A DNA stretch of 64,000 nt from Thalassospira profundimaris (GTDB taxonomy: Bacteria; Pseudomonadota; Alphaproteobacteria; Rhodospirillales; Thalassospiraceae). A program made the translations under genes and the position numbers. Below the pieces are notes generated by a model that saw only the letters and a list, made by a program, of their open reading frames with translations, made no database searches and was not told the DNA's origin. Location: assembly GCF_003326675.1 (NCBI RefSeq), contig NZ_JPWF01000016.1, positions 24,889-88,888 of the forward strand, read 5' to 3'. The number at the start of each line of letters is the position of its first letter. Within the stretch, counting starts at the first letter, position 1. Shown piece after piece: positions 9,802 through 17,899 of this stretch.

Positions 9802-9840
9802 TGCCGGTCACTCCCCCTGTGTGACCGGCATTTTCTTTTT
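9802..9840 (+). terminator. Rho-independent terminator after the DUF1127 region
   Basis: A 10-bp perfect stem (9802-9811 with 9821-9830) has a 9-base loop containing CCCCC and is followed by TTTTCTTTTT. Confidence 0.9.
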
Positions 9841-9867
9841 CGGGATCAGCCCAAGGCAGCGATGTGC

Positions 9868-11145
9868 CTATTTCTTTTTGGGATAGCGCAGATACATCAG
9901 GTTGGCCGCATTCAGAACCGAATACATCACGGCAAATTGCGCGTTGAATTCGAACTTTTCCGGGCGCGGATCAAACATCTCGTAAATCTGGCGGATGGAT
10001 CGTTTGCCATCGATGCGCGACAGGATCGCCGGTGAAGCCGCGGGCATGGTGCGGGTAACCGAAAGCCCGGTAAAAGTGATCTTGATATTACCCGACTTGG
10101 CAACCGAGCGGGCAAGGGTCGGACCATCAACCCGGTTAAAGAACGGAATGGTGTCTTCGTCGGGAACCGGCGCTTTGATCTTGTTCTTGGCCTTGACCAC
10201 ATAGAAGATATGCTTGGTGATATTGCCCGCCATCAGTTCCGCCAATGCCGCACGTTCGCGGAACGGCACATGGACGGCCTTTTCCAGAACATCATGGCGC
10301 GAACAATAGGTGGTTGGATCATAGCGCATCGGCTCGATAAAGCTTTGCAGGCGTAAACCGGCCTTTTCGACAAAATCAAAAACTTCATCGACCCGGTATG
10401 CCCGGTCCTGTTGATGCAGCAACAGGTCATAAAAACCGGCATCGCCGCCATGGATATGATCGCCGACAAACGGATTGCGCTTCAGCCAGTTGGTCCCCGG
10501 CAATGAATTAAAAAGCGCCTTGCCGAAATGAAGTCTGCGCGCGCCACCGGCCTCGGCATTCAGGCGTTCCATCATTTCCTGCATGTGATAGACGCCCTGA
10601 CGACCCAGTTCGCCATAGACCATCAAACCCATACCACCATTGGGTTTCAGCGCATCGGCAAGCGCACGCAATCCCGCATCGGGATCGGGCAAATGATGCA
10701 GCACCCCGCAGCAGTCAATATAGTCAAACGGCCCGTATTCCGAGGCCAGATCAACGAAAGAGCCGGTCACGAAGGTCACGTTCTTTTCAAGATTGCGGCG
10801 CTTGATGCGGGCCTCGGCAATCTCGCGGGAGCTTTCGGACAGATCGATATAGACGATGTCGGCCTTGGCTTTGCGATCGCGGGCCTGCTGGGCCAGCATG
10901 ACAAGCGCATCACCAGTCCCGCCCCCGGCGACCAGAATTTTGATCTTGCCGCTTTTGGTCTGGGCAGACGGATCACGCCCGCCAAAGATATAATGAACAA
11001 CTTCATCCCAGTTCCCCGGCGAGCCGAAGATCAGCCGCTTGTCTTCGTCTTCGGGATCGCGCGCCGGATAAGGATAGGTCTCGTACTGGTCGCGTGTTTT
11101 TTCAGACGATTGCACCGCGTCGGCACTGTTTTTGTTGTCGGGCAT
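9868..11145 (-). CDS. SAM-dependent methyltransferase with extra C-terminal domain
   Basis: A 425-residue class I methyltransferase. The SAM-binding motif I is VAGGGTGDALVML at about residues 72-84, the acidic residue after strand 2 is in YIDLSE, and the motif IV/post region reads YIDCCGVLHHLPDPDAGL, then LKPNGGMGLMVYGELGRQG. A preceding segment YETYPYPAR is common in this family. About 120 residues follow the catalytic core, including ILSRIDGKRSIRQIYEMF, a short helical motif also seen in peptide-recognition or redox-partner domains. The substrate is unknown. It is transcribed alone on the minus strand. Confidence 0.8.
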   Translation of the reverse strand: MPDNKNSADAVQSSEKTRDQYETYPYPARDPEDEDKRLIFGSPGNWDEVVHYIFGGRDPSAQTKSGKIKILVAGGGTGDALVMLAQQARDRKAKADIVYIDLSESSREIAEARIKRRNLEKNVTFVTGSFVDLASEYGPFDYIDCCGVLHHLPDPDAGLRALADALKPNGGMGLMVYGELGRQGVYHMQEMMERLNAEAGGARRLHFGKALFNSLPGTNWLKRNPFVGDHIHGGDAGFYDLLLHQQDRAYRVDEVFDFVEKAGLRLQSFIEPMRYDPTTYCSRHDVLEKAVHVPFRERAALAELMAGNITKHIFYVVKAKNKIKAPVPDEDTIPFFNRVDGPTLARSVAKSGNIKITFTGLSVTRTMPAASPAILSRIDGKRSIRQIYEMFDPRPEKFEFNAQFAVMYSVLNAANLMYLRYPKKK

Positions 11146-11231
11146 TACCGAATTTTCCAGCAGAGAAATGGTTGGGACAGAAACATCCTATACCAACGAA
11201 TTAATTAATAAAATCCAGCAGTTCATTCAAC

Positions 11232-12215
11232 TTAGCGCATATTGATCACAAGTTTGCCGGTTGCCGTGCGATTGCGGATCGCCTCAAGGGCAATCATGGC
11301 CTCTGACAGTCGATAGGTCGCCGAAATCATCGGGGTGATTTTGCCCGTGGCCAAAAGGTCCAGAAGTTCGCCCATGCCCTGGCGGGCGATGTCGGGATTC
11401 TGTTCCAGATAGGCACCAAAATAAAAGCCGATCACCGTGACATTCTTGACCAGAAGGATATTGGCCGGGATTTGCGGCACCGTGCCACTGGCAAACCCGA
11501 TCAGAAGGATTCGCGCCCCGGGCGCAACACAGCGCAGGCTTTGATCAAACACATCGCCGCCCACCGGATCATAAACCACATCCACCCCGGCAGGTTTGCC
11601 AAGGGATGCCGCGATTTCGCGCACCCGGTCGCGGATATTTTCGATCTTGTAATCAATGGTGTAATCAGCACCATGATCGCGGGCGATCTGGCATTTGTCC
11701 GCCCCGCCCGCCGTGGCAATCACGGTGGCCCCCAAAAGCTTGGCACATTCAACCGCGGTCAGGCCAACGCCCCCGGCCGCCCCATGCACCAGAACAAGAT
11801 CACCCGACTGCACGTCGGCGCGATATTTCAACCCGAACCAGCTTGTTCCATAGGCAATCTGAAAAGCCGCTGCCTGATCATACCCAACCGTCTCGGGCAA
11901 TGGAATGACAGTGGCAGCATTCGCCACCACCTGCTCGGCAAAGCCGCCCCAATCGGGCAGCGCCATGACGCGATCACCGAGATTGATGCCTTTGACATTG
12001 GCACCGATGCTGCGCACCGTGCCGCTTACTTCAAAGCCCGGGGAAAACGGGCCGTCGGGGCGTTTTTGATATTTACCGATCAGGATCAGGGTATCGGCGA
12101 AATTGACCCCGCAGGATTGCACATCAATGGCGACCTGATCGGGACCCGGAACAGGATCGGCCCAGTCCGTCAGCACAGCTTCCTCGCCAAATGCCTTGCA
12201 AATCCATGCCTTCAT
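11232..12215 (-). CDS. NADPH:quinone oxidoreductase-type zinc-less MDR enzyme
   Basis: A 327-residue medium-chain reductase of the quinone oxidoreductase class: an N-terminal GroES-like domain (MKAWICKAFGEEAVLTDW), then a Rossmann domain with HGAAGGVG at about residues 144-151, which binds NADPH. No catalytic or structural zinc ligands are evident, as expected for quinone reductases. It probably reduces quinones or activated alkenes. The frame is open for 21 codons further upstream, but the ATG at 12215 has AGGGAA seven bases before it and gives the standard start, so it is preferred. Confidence 0.85.
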   Translation of the reverse strand: MKAWICKAFGEEAVLTDWADPVPGPDQVAIDVQSCGVNFADTLILIGKYQKRPDGPFSPGFEVSGTVRSIGANVKGINLGDRVMALPDWGGFAEQVVANAATVIPLPETVGYDQAAAFQIAYGTSWFGLKYRADVQSGDLVLVHGAAGGVGLTAVECAKLLGATVIATAGGADKCQIARDHGADYTIDYKIENIRDRVREIAASLGKPAGVDVVYDPVGGDVFDQSLRCVAPGARILLIGFASGTVPQIPANILLVKNVTVIGFYFGAYLEQNPDIARQGMGELLDLLATGKITPMISATYRLSEAMIALEAIRNRTATGKLVINMR

Positions 12216-12349
12216 GCCGGTTCCCTGTTGTATCAGATCGAACGGGCACAGTGTGGCGCGTGTCCTTGGCACAGACAAGCCAACATTGGACTAACAGGCA
12301 TTATTGCGGCGGGGTGGATTGGCCAAAAAGGTGGATCAGGAACGCCGGA

Positions 12350-12655
12350 TCAGAAAATCCGGGTACGCTTGCGCTTGCGGGTCAGCAACAGCAAGACAAA
12401 GGACGGCACCAGCAAAACAACCAGCGCCGGGGCCAGCAAAACCGGCACAAAGATATTATCCCAGGCCCAGGACGAGATATAGCGCTGGATGACGGACTGC
12501 AACAGGTTCAGGCTTCCGGTATCAAGGCGATACCAAAGCTCTCCTGCGGCGACCAGCCGGAAACTGCCTGTCTGAAGCGCGGTAATGGAATCGTCAACCA
12601 GCACAGCAATACTGGCAAACAGCAAAATCCATCCCAACGCCCTTAGAACCCACAT
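12350..12655 (-). CDS. Small two-helix inner-membrane protein, function unknown
   Basis: A 101-residue protein with two hydrophobic helices (about residues 4-22 and 72-92) and a strongly basic C-terminal tail (TRKRKRTRIF). It resembles short alphaproteobacterial membrane proteins with a conserved GWILL...DD...L start, for which no function is established as far as I know. The ATG at 12655 (MWVLRALGW) is chosen because GGAGAGG precedes it. The frame is open 33 codons further upstream, but that part looks non-coding. Confidence 0.65.
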   Translation of the reverse strand: MWVLRALGWILLFASIAVLVDDSITALQTGSFRLVAAGELWYRLDTGSLNLLQSVIQRYISSWAWDNIFVPVLLAPALVVLLVPSFVLLLLTRKRKRTRIF

Positions 12656-12938
12656 TATCCTCTCCAGACTACCCGTAAGGGTTGGTATGTACGGCCATTC
12701 TGATCGCAATCTATCGGCTTTGCTCTGCCAACCTAAAGGAGCGCAAAACCGCAAAAAATGACATTGCGAATCAAAATCCTGACGTCAAACCTTACGGCCC
12801 AGACATCAACAAGAAGTAAAGATTACGCCAAATCCCGGTTTACCAAGGGTTTTGTGCCTTGATCGGACCGCAGGTACCCGGTTTTTTCTTTGAAATCAGG
12901 CCGATTTCACGAAAGTGAAAAAAGTGGCTTATTGGGCC

Positions 12939-12967
12939 TTGTCAAGCAAGGTCGGGTCGGCTAATGT
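12939..12967 (+). promoter_or_regulatory. Sigma-70-like promoter of tRNA-Ser
   Basis: TTGTCA at 12939-12944, 17 bases, TAATGT at 12962-12967, about 36 bp before the mature tRNA 5' end. Confidence 0.55.
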
Positions 12968-13002
12968 CCGCCCGCTTTCGCGATATATACAAGATCGCAT
13001 GT

Positions 13003-13092
13003 GGAGAGGTGGCCGAGTGGTTTAAGGCGCACGCCTGGAAAGCGTGTTGGGGTGTAAGCCCCTCAGGGGTTCGAATCCCCTCCTCTCTGCCA
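13003..13092 (+). tRNA. tRNA-Ser (anticodon GGA)
   Basis: A 90-base class II tRNA. The acceptor stem GGAGAGG pairs with CCTCTCT (first pair G-T wobble). The anticodon stem CACGC/GCGTG frames the loop CTGGAAA with anticodon GGA. A long variable arm (TTGGGGTGTAAGCCCC) and the T-arm GGGG-TTCGAAT-CCCC follow. CCA is encoded at 13090-13092. Confidence 0.96.
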
Positions 13093-13161
13093 CTGACTAA
13101 ATTCCCGAAAATGACAGATCAAACGCCACACAGTTCCCGCTGTGTGACGAAACGCGTTTGC

Positions 13162-13677
13162 TTATTTATCTGATCCGGTTTGGCCCGAAACAGCCATCAG
13201 CCATTTGCGCAGCAATCCATCAAGCTGTTCCATTTCATCGGAACTGAGCCCTTCGAGCAACCGGTGCTGGTTGGCGACGTGATTGGTCACGGCGGCATCA
13301 ATCAGCTCGAACCCGTGCGCGGTCAGGGCGACGACAAAGCCGCGGCCGTCTTCCGGGTTGCGCTGGCGGGTGATCAGGCCTGCTTCTTCTAGCTTATCAA
13401 GCCGGTTGGTCATAGTGCCCGATGTTACCATCGTCCATTCGATCAATTGTGACGGGCTAAGTGCATAGGGCGGACCGGACCGGCGAAGCGTTGCCAGCAC
13501 ATCAAAGCTGGCACCATTCAGATCGTGCTGTTTGAACACGCGATCAAGTTCGATCATCAGAAGATTGCGAAGCCTTCCCATGCGGCCAATGACGCCCATC
13601 TGGGTCACGTCAAGGTCGGGGCGTTCGCGGCGCCATTGCGCCAGAATGCGGTCGATTTTGTCAGTGCTGTTTTCCAT
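13162..13677 (-). CDS. MarR-family repressor of the adjacent EamA transporter
   Basis: A 171-residue MarR protein. The winged helix-turn-helix is central (LSPSQLIEWTMVTSGTMTNRLDKLEEAGL, wing with RNPEDGRGFVVALT), flanked by N- and C-terminal dimerisation helices. The length is slightly above average. It is divergent from the EamA transporter at 13759, and the 81-bp shared intergenic region carries two perfect 16-bp palindromes. The natural inference is that this protein represses both genes, with an unknown ligand relieving repression. Confidence 0.88.
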   Translation of the reverse strand: MENSTDKIDRILAQWRRERPDLDVTQMGVIGRMGRLRNLLMIELDRVFKQHDLNGASFDVLATLRRSGPPYALSPSQLIEWTMVTSGTMTNRLDKLEEAGLITRQRNPEDGRGFVVALTAHGFELIDAAVTNHVANQHRLLEGLSSDEMEQLDGLLRKWLMAVSGQTGSDK

Positions 13678-13701
13678 GGTTTGAGCATATGCCGAAAATT
13701 T

Positions 13702-13743
13702 ATCTTGACGTCAAGATTTCTGATTATATCTTGACGTCAAGAT
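13702..13743. promoter_or_regulatory. Two perfect 16-bp palindromic operators for the MarR protein
   Basis: ATCTTGACGTCAAGAT occurs twice, at 13702-13717 and 13728-13743, centre to centre 26 bp. The sites sit between the divergent marR and eamA genes, 15-57 bp from either start. Their symmetry and position fit a MarR dimer operator pair. Confidence 0.8.
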
Positions 13744-13758
13744 AAATGGAGCTATCCC

Positions 13759-14670
13759 ATGAACAGAACAACAGACTTACTTCTGACTGCAATCGCCCCG
13801 GTAATCTGGGGCAGCAGTTATATCGTGGCGACGGAATTGCTGCCGCATGGCTATCCGTTGACCATTTCGCTTTTACGCGCCCTGCCTGCCGGTTTGATCC
13901 TGTTGCTGGTGGTACGTCAGCTTCCCGCTGCCGGATGGCGTGGCCGGGTTTTCATTCTTGGTGCATTGAACTTCGCGGTTTTCTGGTCGTTGCTGTTTTT
14001 GGCCGCCTATCGCCTGCCGGGCGGGGTTGCGGCAACCCTTGGCGCGGTTCAGCCGTTGCTGGTGCTGTTCCTTGCCCGTTATGCATTGGGCAGCACAATC
14101 ACGACGCTTGGAATTCTTGCCGCGGTTTCCGGCCTGATCGGTGTTGCGATGCTTGTCCTTGGTCCGTCGGCAAGCCTTGATCCGGTCGGCATTGCCGCAG
14201 CCCTTCTGGGTGCGCTTTCGATGGCGGCCGGTACGGTCCTGAGCCGGAAATGGCAGCCGCCGGTTTCGCCCCTGACCTTTGCCGCATGGCAATTAACAGC
14301 GGGCGGCATCCTTTTGATCCCGGTCGCCCTGATTGTCGAGCCCGGCTTCCCGATGCCGACCATCACCAATATTGCCGGCCTGGTCTGGTTGGGGCTAATC
14401 GGGGCTGCGCTGACCTATTTCCTGTGGTTCCGCGGTATTGCGCGGCTTGGCCCGACCACGGTGACAAGCTTTGGCTTCTTAAGCCCCACCAGTGCGGTTC
14501 TTCTTGGCTGGGTCATTCTTGGCGAACAGTTATCCGCCCTTCAGATGGCCGGTGTTGTTGTTGTCCTGATCAGTATCTGGCTCGGACAGCGTGCCGCACG
14601 GCCCAAACCAGTCCTTAATCCCGACACCACCAACGATACCAGCCCCCTTGCTGCCACCCAAAAATCCTGA
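13759..14670 (+). CDS. EamA/DMT-family drug/metabolite transporter
   Basis: A 303-residue inner-membrane protein with ten hydrophobic segments arranged as two EamA repeats (about residues 1-140 and 150-285). The start TDLLLTAIAPVIWGSSYIVATELLP and the repeat-2 motif WLGLIGAALTYFLWFRGIARLGPTT are typical. Such proteins export metabolites or drugs. It is divergent from a MarR gene with palindromic operators between them, which points to induction by its substrate. The NmrA-type reductase at 14708 follows by 37 bp and is probably in the same transcript. Confidence 0.9.
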   Translation: MNRTTDLLLTAIAPVIWGSSYIVATELLPHGYPLTISLLRALPAGLILLLVVRQLPAAGWRGRVFILGALNFAVFWSLLFLAAYRLPGGVAATLGAVQPLLVLFLARYALGSTITTLGILAAVSGLIGVAMLVLGPSASLDPVGIAAALLGALSMAAGTVLSRKWQPPVSPLTFAAWQLTAGGILLIPVALIVEPGFPMPTITNIAGLVWLGLIGAALTYFLWFRGIARLGPTTVTSFGFLSPTSAVLLGWVILGEQLSALQMAGVVVVLISIWLGQRAARPKPVLNPDTTNDTSPLAATQKS

Positions 14671-14707
14671 CCTGCCACCAAAACACAATTCAGAAAAGGA
14701 ACGTCCG

Positions 14708-15409
14708 ATGACCAATACCGCCCCGCATAATCGCAAAATCGTTGTTTTTGGCGCCACCGGCGATGTCGGCCGCGAAGTTGTGACCGAGGCGCTTTTGCGC
14801 GGATACCAAGTCACAGCGGTTGCCCGCGATATTGCAAAACTGTCCGCCCTTCCAGACTCTGTCGCCCGCCAAAGCATCGATATCCTTGCCAACCCGGAAA
14901 TTGCCGCAGAAGTCCTTGCCGAACATGATGTTGCGGCCAGTTCGCTGCGCCCTGCGACCGGACAGGAGAGGCTGCTGCCGGAAATGACCAAAGTGCTGCT
15001 GGATGCGGCCCGTCAAAACCGGACGCCGATTTTCCTGACCGGCGGGGCGGCAACCCTGAAACTTGCAGATGGCAGCGGCCATACGGTTCTGACCGCGCCG
15101 GACTTCCTGCCCGATAGCGTACGCCCGATTGCCGAAGCCTGCGAACAGGTCGATATCCTGTTTGATCAATATGCCGATGTGCAATGGACCTGCCTGCGCC
15201 CGCCCACCATGCTGATCCCCGGCGAGAAAACCCGCAACTATGTACGCGGCACCGATACCCTGGTCACCGATCACGATGGTGCGGCCCGGATTTCTTTTGC
15301 CGATTTCGGTGTGGCTATGGTCGATCTTGTCGATGCCAGCTTTGATGCCGGCATCAGCAACCCGCAACGTTTGACGGTTGGCTATCAGTCACAGGTCGCA
15401 GCGGCCTGA
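14708..15409 (+). CDS. NAD(P)-binding reductase, NmrA/atypical SDR type
   Basis: A 233-residue single Rossmann-fold protein. The nucleotide motif GATGDVG is at about residues 16-22 (KIVVFGATGDVGREVV). The pattern matches atypical short-chain dehydrogenases of the NmrA-like / NAD(P)H-binding group, which lack a clear Tyr-x3-Lys pair; none is evident here. AAGGA lies 7 bases before the ATG at 14708. Frame upstream of this start overlaps the transporter gene and is not expected to be translated. It probably forms an operon with the EamA gene under the MarR protein and may modify the transported compound. Confidence 0.8.
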   Translation: MTNTAPHNRKIVVFGATGDVGREVVTEALLRGYQVTAVARDIAKLSALPDSVARQSIDILANPEIAAEVLAEHDVAASSLRPATGQERLLPEMTKVLLDAARQNRTPIFLTGGAATLKLADGSGHTVLTAPDFLPDSVRPIAEACEQVDILFDQYADVQWTCLRPPTMLIPGEKTRNYVRGTDTLVTDHDGAARISFADFGVAMVDLVDASFDAGISNPQRLTVGYQSQVAAA

Positions 15410-15446
15410 TCCGGCCCAAACAACACATATATAAAGATATAGATGC

Positions 15447-15488
15447 AAAGCGGGCGGCGCGACAAAACCGGATAAAGCCGCCCGTTTT
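15447..15488. terminator. Terminator between NmrA-type and ProC-like genes
   Basis: CGGGCGGC (15451-15458) pairs with GCCGCCCG (15477-15484) over an 18-base loop, with TTTT on the right and AAA on the left. It may serve both converging genes. Confidence 0.6.
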
Positions 15489-15497
15489 CAATTCTGA

Positions 15498-16280
15498 TCA
15501 ACCGGATTTGGATGCGGATTTGATCCGGGCAAAGACTTCATCAAGGGCCGTATGGATTGCCGATGTGCCGTTTTCACGGACAAAGGCCTTGGCGACCTGT
15601 TCGTTCAGACCGCCCGGTGTGGAATGGCCGTCGACCAGTTGGGCAAAGCTTTGATCCGGTGACTTGGTAGTGTTCTCGGCAAGGCCGGCAAACAGTGCCG
15701 CCAGATAACGTCTGGCATCGGCATCACTCGATCCCTGTTTGACCATCCAGTCGGCCGCACTTTCAAGGACCGTGAAATAGGTCGCCATCAGCGCACTTCC
15801 CGCCGCATAGCCATCAAAGGCATCGACGGTTTTGGCTGCAACCGCCCCGCCAAGCGCACCAAACAAGGCCATCACATCATCCGATCCGGGATAGATCGCG
15901 GTCACACAGGCATGATGTTCGACCGATGGCAGGGGAATGGCGCGATCAGTTTGCGCATTGGTGTCCAGCCAGGATTTAAGATCATCAATCGGGATGGTCG
16001 CGATCAGGCTGACGATGGTTTTGCCATCCGGGACATGAAGCGGTTCAAGCACTTCACGGGCAATTTGCGGCAAAACGGCAAGAAAGATCATATCGGACTG
16101 ATCAATGATCGCCTGATTGTCATCAAGAACCTGCACCTGATCAAAATCGGCTGCCAGTCGGGATGACACCCGTTCACCCCGGCGCGAAACGATAACGTCG
16201 GAAACCGGAAAATCCGATGATACCAATCCACGGATCATCGCATCACTGATTGCGCCAGTCCCGATAAACCCAAGCTTCAT
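15498..16280 (-). CDS. Pyrroline-5-carboxylate reductase-like protein
   Basis: A 260-residue protein of the ProC family: MKLGFIGTGAISDAMIRGL is the NADPH-binding start, and LAVLPQIAREVLEPL the second conserved block. In true ProC the next block is the MPNTP region that lines the proline site; here the equivalent is AIPLPSVEHHACVTAIYP, a different motif. The C-terminal dimerisation domain (TTKSPDQSFAQLVDGHSTPGG, like the SPGGTT region) is also altered. The fold is secure, but the substrate may not be pyrroline-5-carboxylate. It is probably not the main proline biosynthetic enzyme. Confidence 0.7.
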   Translation of the reverse strand: MKLGFIGTGAISDAMIRGLVSSDFPVSDVIVSRRGERVSSRLAADFDQVQVLDDNQAIIDQSDMIFLAVLPQIAREVLEPLHVPDGKTIVSLIATIPIDDLKSWLDTNAQTDRAIPLPSVEHHACVTAIYPGSDDVMALFGALGGAVAAKTVDAFDGYAAGSALMATYFTVLESAADWMVKQGSSDADARRYLAALFAGLAENTTKSPDQSFAQLVDGHSTPGGLNEQVAKAFVRENGTSAIHTALDEVFARIKSASKSG

Positions 16281-16330
16281 TCGCTATACACCGCTAAGAC
16301 TGTACCCGACCTTATTGCAAGCATGCCGAC

Positions 16331-17203
16331 TCACTGCATTAGACCTGATATCCAACCGAACACCAATTTACTTGCAAGTAATTGTAAGCCGAATCCCAAA
16401 ATCAGAAGAAAGATACCGACTTTAGAGAACCAATCGTATTTTTTCCCCTTCGCCACCTCTTTATCTGAACCTGAGATTACAACTTCATTTGATCCATCTG
16501 CCGAGATCTTTGGACGAACCCCGAAGAAAAAGATCAGAACTGCACCAATGATGTCCAAAGTCAGACCTACGGCTGCGAGCCAAGAACTCATACTCCCCCC
16601 AATCACCACATTCGTTAGTAGTTGAGCATTGGGGTAGAATGCTGCAATACCGCTAAATCCACCCACAGCTAATGCGAGGAAAGAGGCAACCGCGCATACC
16701 AGTGATATTCTACTGAATACGTCACAAAGATAATTGTGTCGTCTTTGACGCTTCCACGACCTTTCAGAGTCTGCATCAATGTCTTCAGATTTTCGATCGC
16801 TGTCTGCTTTAGAAAGTGATAGGCGCCATTGTTCTTCGACTTCCATCCATCCCAATGCTGTTCGTTCTTGAGCCAAATACGTTAAAAGAAAAGAAGACAG
16901 GGCGAACAACAAACCCAGAAAGAATGACATCAAAGGCAGATGTAAGTTCCCAATGTTAACCCCATCGTTCATTGCTTTGAATGCAGGTAAAGCCACGAAC
17001 GTTCCGCCATTCAGTAAAATTAAAGCCTTAATCCCTTCTCTCGCGGTAACGAGCGCTGACTCACTAGTTGTCTGACGCCACGTCTCTGCAGAGCCTACAT
17101 AGGCACGATACTTTTCTAGCTGGAGCGTCTGCCGTGAGATTGTCGCTTGGAAATGGGCGACATTTCTCTCATAGGCTAAGTGTGCATCATCTTTTTCAGC
17201 CAT
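16331..17203 (-). CDS. Five-helix membrane protein, unknown function, atypical base composition
   Basis: A 290-residue protein I do not recognise. About five hydrophobic segments are visible (roughly residues 60-78, 88-110, 165-190, 205-230 and 260-285), plus a charged cytoplasmic loop at about 118-155 (DSDRKSEDIDADSERSWKRQRRHN). No enzyme motif is evident. The gene and its flanks (16281-17293) are clearly AT-richer than the neighbouring genes and use more A/T-ending codons, which points to horizontal transfer. It stands alone between two housekeeping-type genes. Confidence 0.7.
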   Translation of the reverse strand: MAEKDDAHLAYERNVAHFQATISRQTLQLEKYRAYVGSAETWRQTTSESALVTAREGIKALILLNGGTFVALPAFKAMNDGVNIGNLHLPLMSFFLGLLFALSSFLLTYLAQERTALGWMEVEEQWRLSLSKADSDRKSEDIDADSERSWKRQRRHNYLCDVFSRISLVCAVASFLALAVGGFSGIAAFYPNAQLLTNVVIGGSMSSWLAAVGLTLDIIGAVLIFFFGVRPKISADGSNEVVISGSDKEVAKGKKYDWFSKVGIFLLILGFGLQLLASKLVFGWISGLMQ

Positions 17204-17293
17204 CTAACCCTTCCCAAGCAATCTAATTATTTTAAAGTGATATATCGCTTATTTAGATAACGCTCAGCTACAATTAATCTCTCATAAAAATTG

Positions 17294-17848
17294 TTAGAAA
17301 AAAGCTGCTTCCGTGCCGTCATAGGCGGCAATCACCCGGAATTCCGGCCCGTCCGAGGTCGAATGGCTTTCATACAAACAAAAACGGTCGATGGTGAAAA
17401 CCCGCGAGGTCTGATCGACATGATCGGCGACCGCCTGTTCGATGGTCGCACGTGCCGCTTCGCGGTTCCGGCCGAGCGTGATGTGCGGGGTGAATTTGCG
17501 GACATCGAGTTCCAGGCAATCATCAAGTGCCAGAAGGGCATTTTCAACCCGTTGGGCAAGACGACGCATCACCGGCTGATCCTTGACCCCGGCCCAAAAG
17601 ATGCGGATTTTGCGGCTTGAGGCAAAAACATCCAATCCCTGAACCTGAAGGTCAAAGGGTTCGAACGATACTTGCGCAAGGGCCTGATCAATTTCTTCGG
17701 CCAGACCGGGATCAACATTGCCGATGAATTTAAGGGTGATATGCATGTTTTCCGGGGTCTGGGCATCCAGTCCCTTGATCCCGCGCGCAAGCGGATAAAG
17801 CTCGGCTGCGATATCGCCGGGGATTTCCACGCCGACAAACAGACGCAT
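17294..17848 (-). CDS. thpR: RNA 2',3'-cyclic phosphodiesterase
   Basis: A 184-residue member of the 2H phosphoesterase family (ThpR, formerly LigT). Both catalytic HxTx motifs are intact: HITL within NMHITLKFIG (about residues 40-43) and HITL within FTPHITLGRNR (about 121-124). The start MRLFVGVEIP is typical. The family opens 2',3'-cyclic phosphates on RNA ends. The length is normal. It is on the minus strand, just downstream of the pirin gene with a 51-bp gap, and may share its transcript. Confidence 0.92.
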   Translation of the reverse strand: MRLFVGVEIPGDIAAELYPLARGIKGLDAQTPENMHITLKFIGNVDPGLAEEIDQALAQVSFEPFDLQVQGLDVFASSRKIRIFWAGVKDQPVMRRLAQRVENALLALDDCLELDVRKFTPHITLGRNREAARATIEQAVADHVDQTSRVFTIDRFCLYESHSTSDGPEFRVIAAYDGTEAAFF

Positions 17849-17899
17849 GATGGGTATCCAATTCTATTCTGGTAGCAAAGCCGGGGCCGAAAATTGTCC

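Larger units (their letters stand above)
9614..9840 (+). ncRNA. Candidate array of anti-Shine-Dalgarno (cuckoo/CcsR-like) sRNAs
   Basis: Directly after the DUF1127 gene lies a chain of hairpins. 9614-9645 has a 9-bp perfect stem with a pyrimidine loop; 9651-9668 has a 7-bp stem. 9711-9720 is a C-run (CTCCCCCCCC). 9761-9794 has an 8-bp stem with one G-U pair extended by a further 4 bp, and a loop TCCCCCC. 9802-9830 has a 10-bp stem with loop TCCCCCTGT, then a T-run. Rhodobacter CcsR1-4 and the wider alphaproteobacterial cuckoo RNA family carry C-rich (CCUCCUCCC) loops and lie behind DUF1127 genes. The architecture here matches, though the motif is CUCCCCCC. Processing from the DUF1127 mRNA is inferred. 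Confidence 0.5.
9550..9867. other. Structured 3' region between DUF1127 gene and methyltransferase
   Basis: This 318-bp gap without a convincing protein gene is filled with inverted repeats, C-runs, a 12-bp direct repeat and a rho-independent terminator. These are described in separate entries. A 32-codon ATG frame (9594-9692) overlaps two perfect hairpins and is not called. Confidence 0.6.

Noticed and set aside
12964..13173. 69-codon ORF
   Set aside because: It covers tRNA-Ser and shows no protein family.
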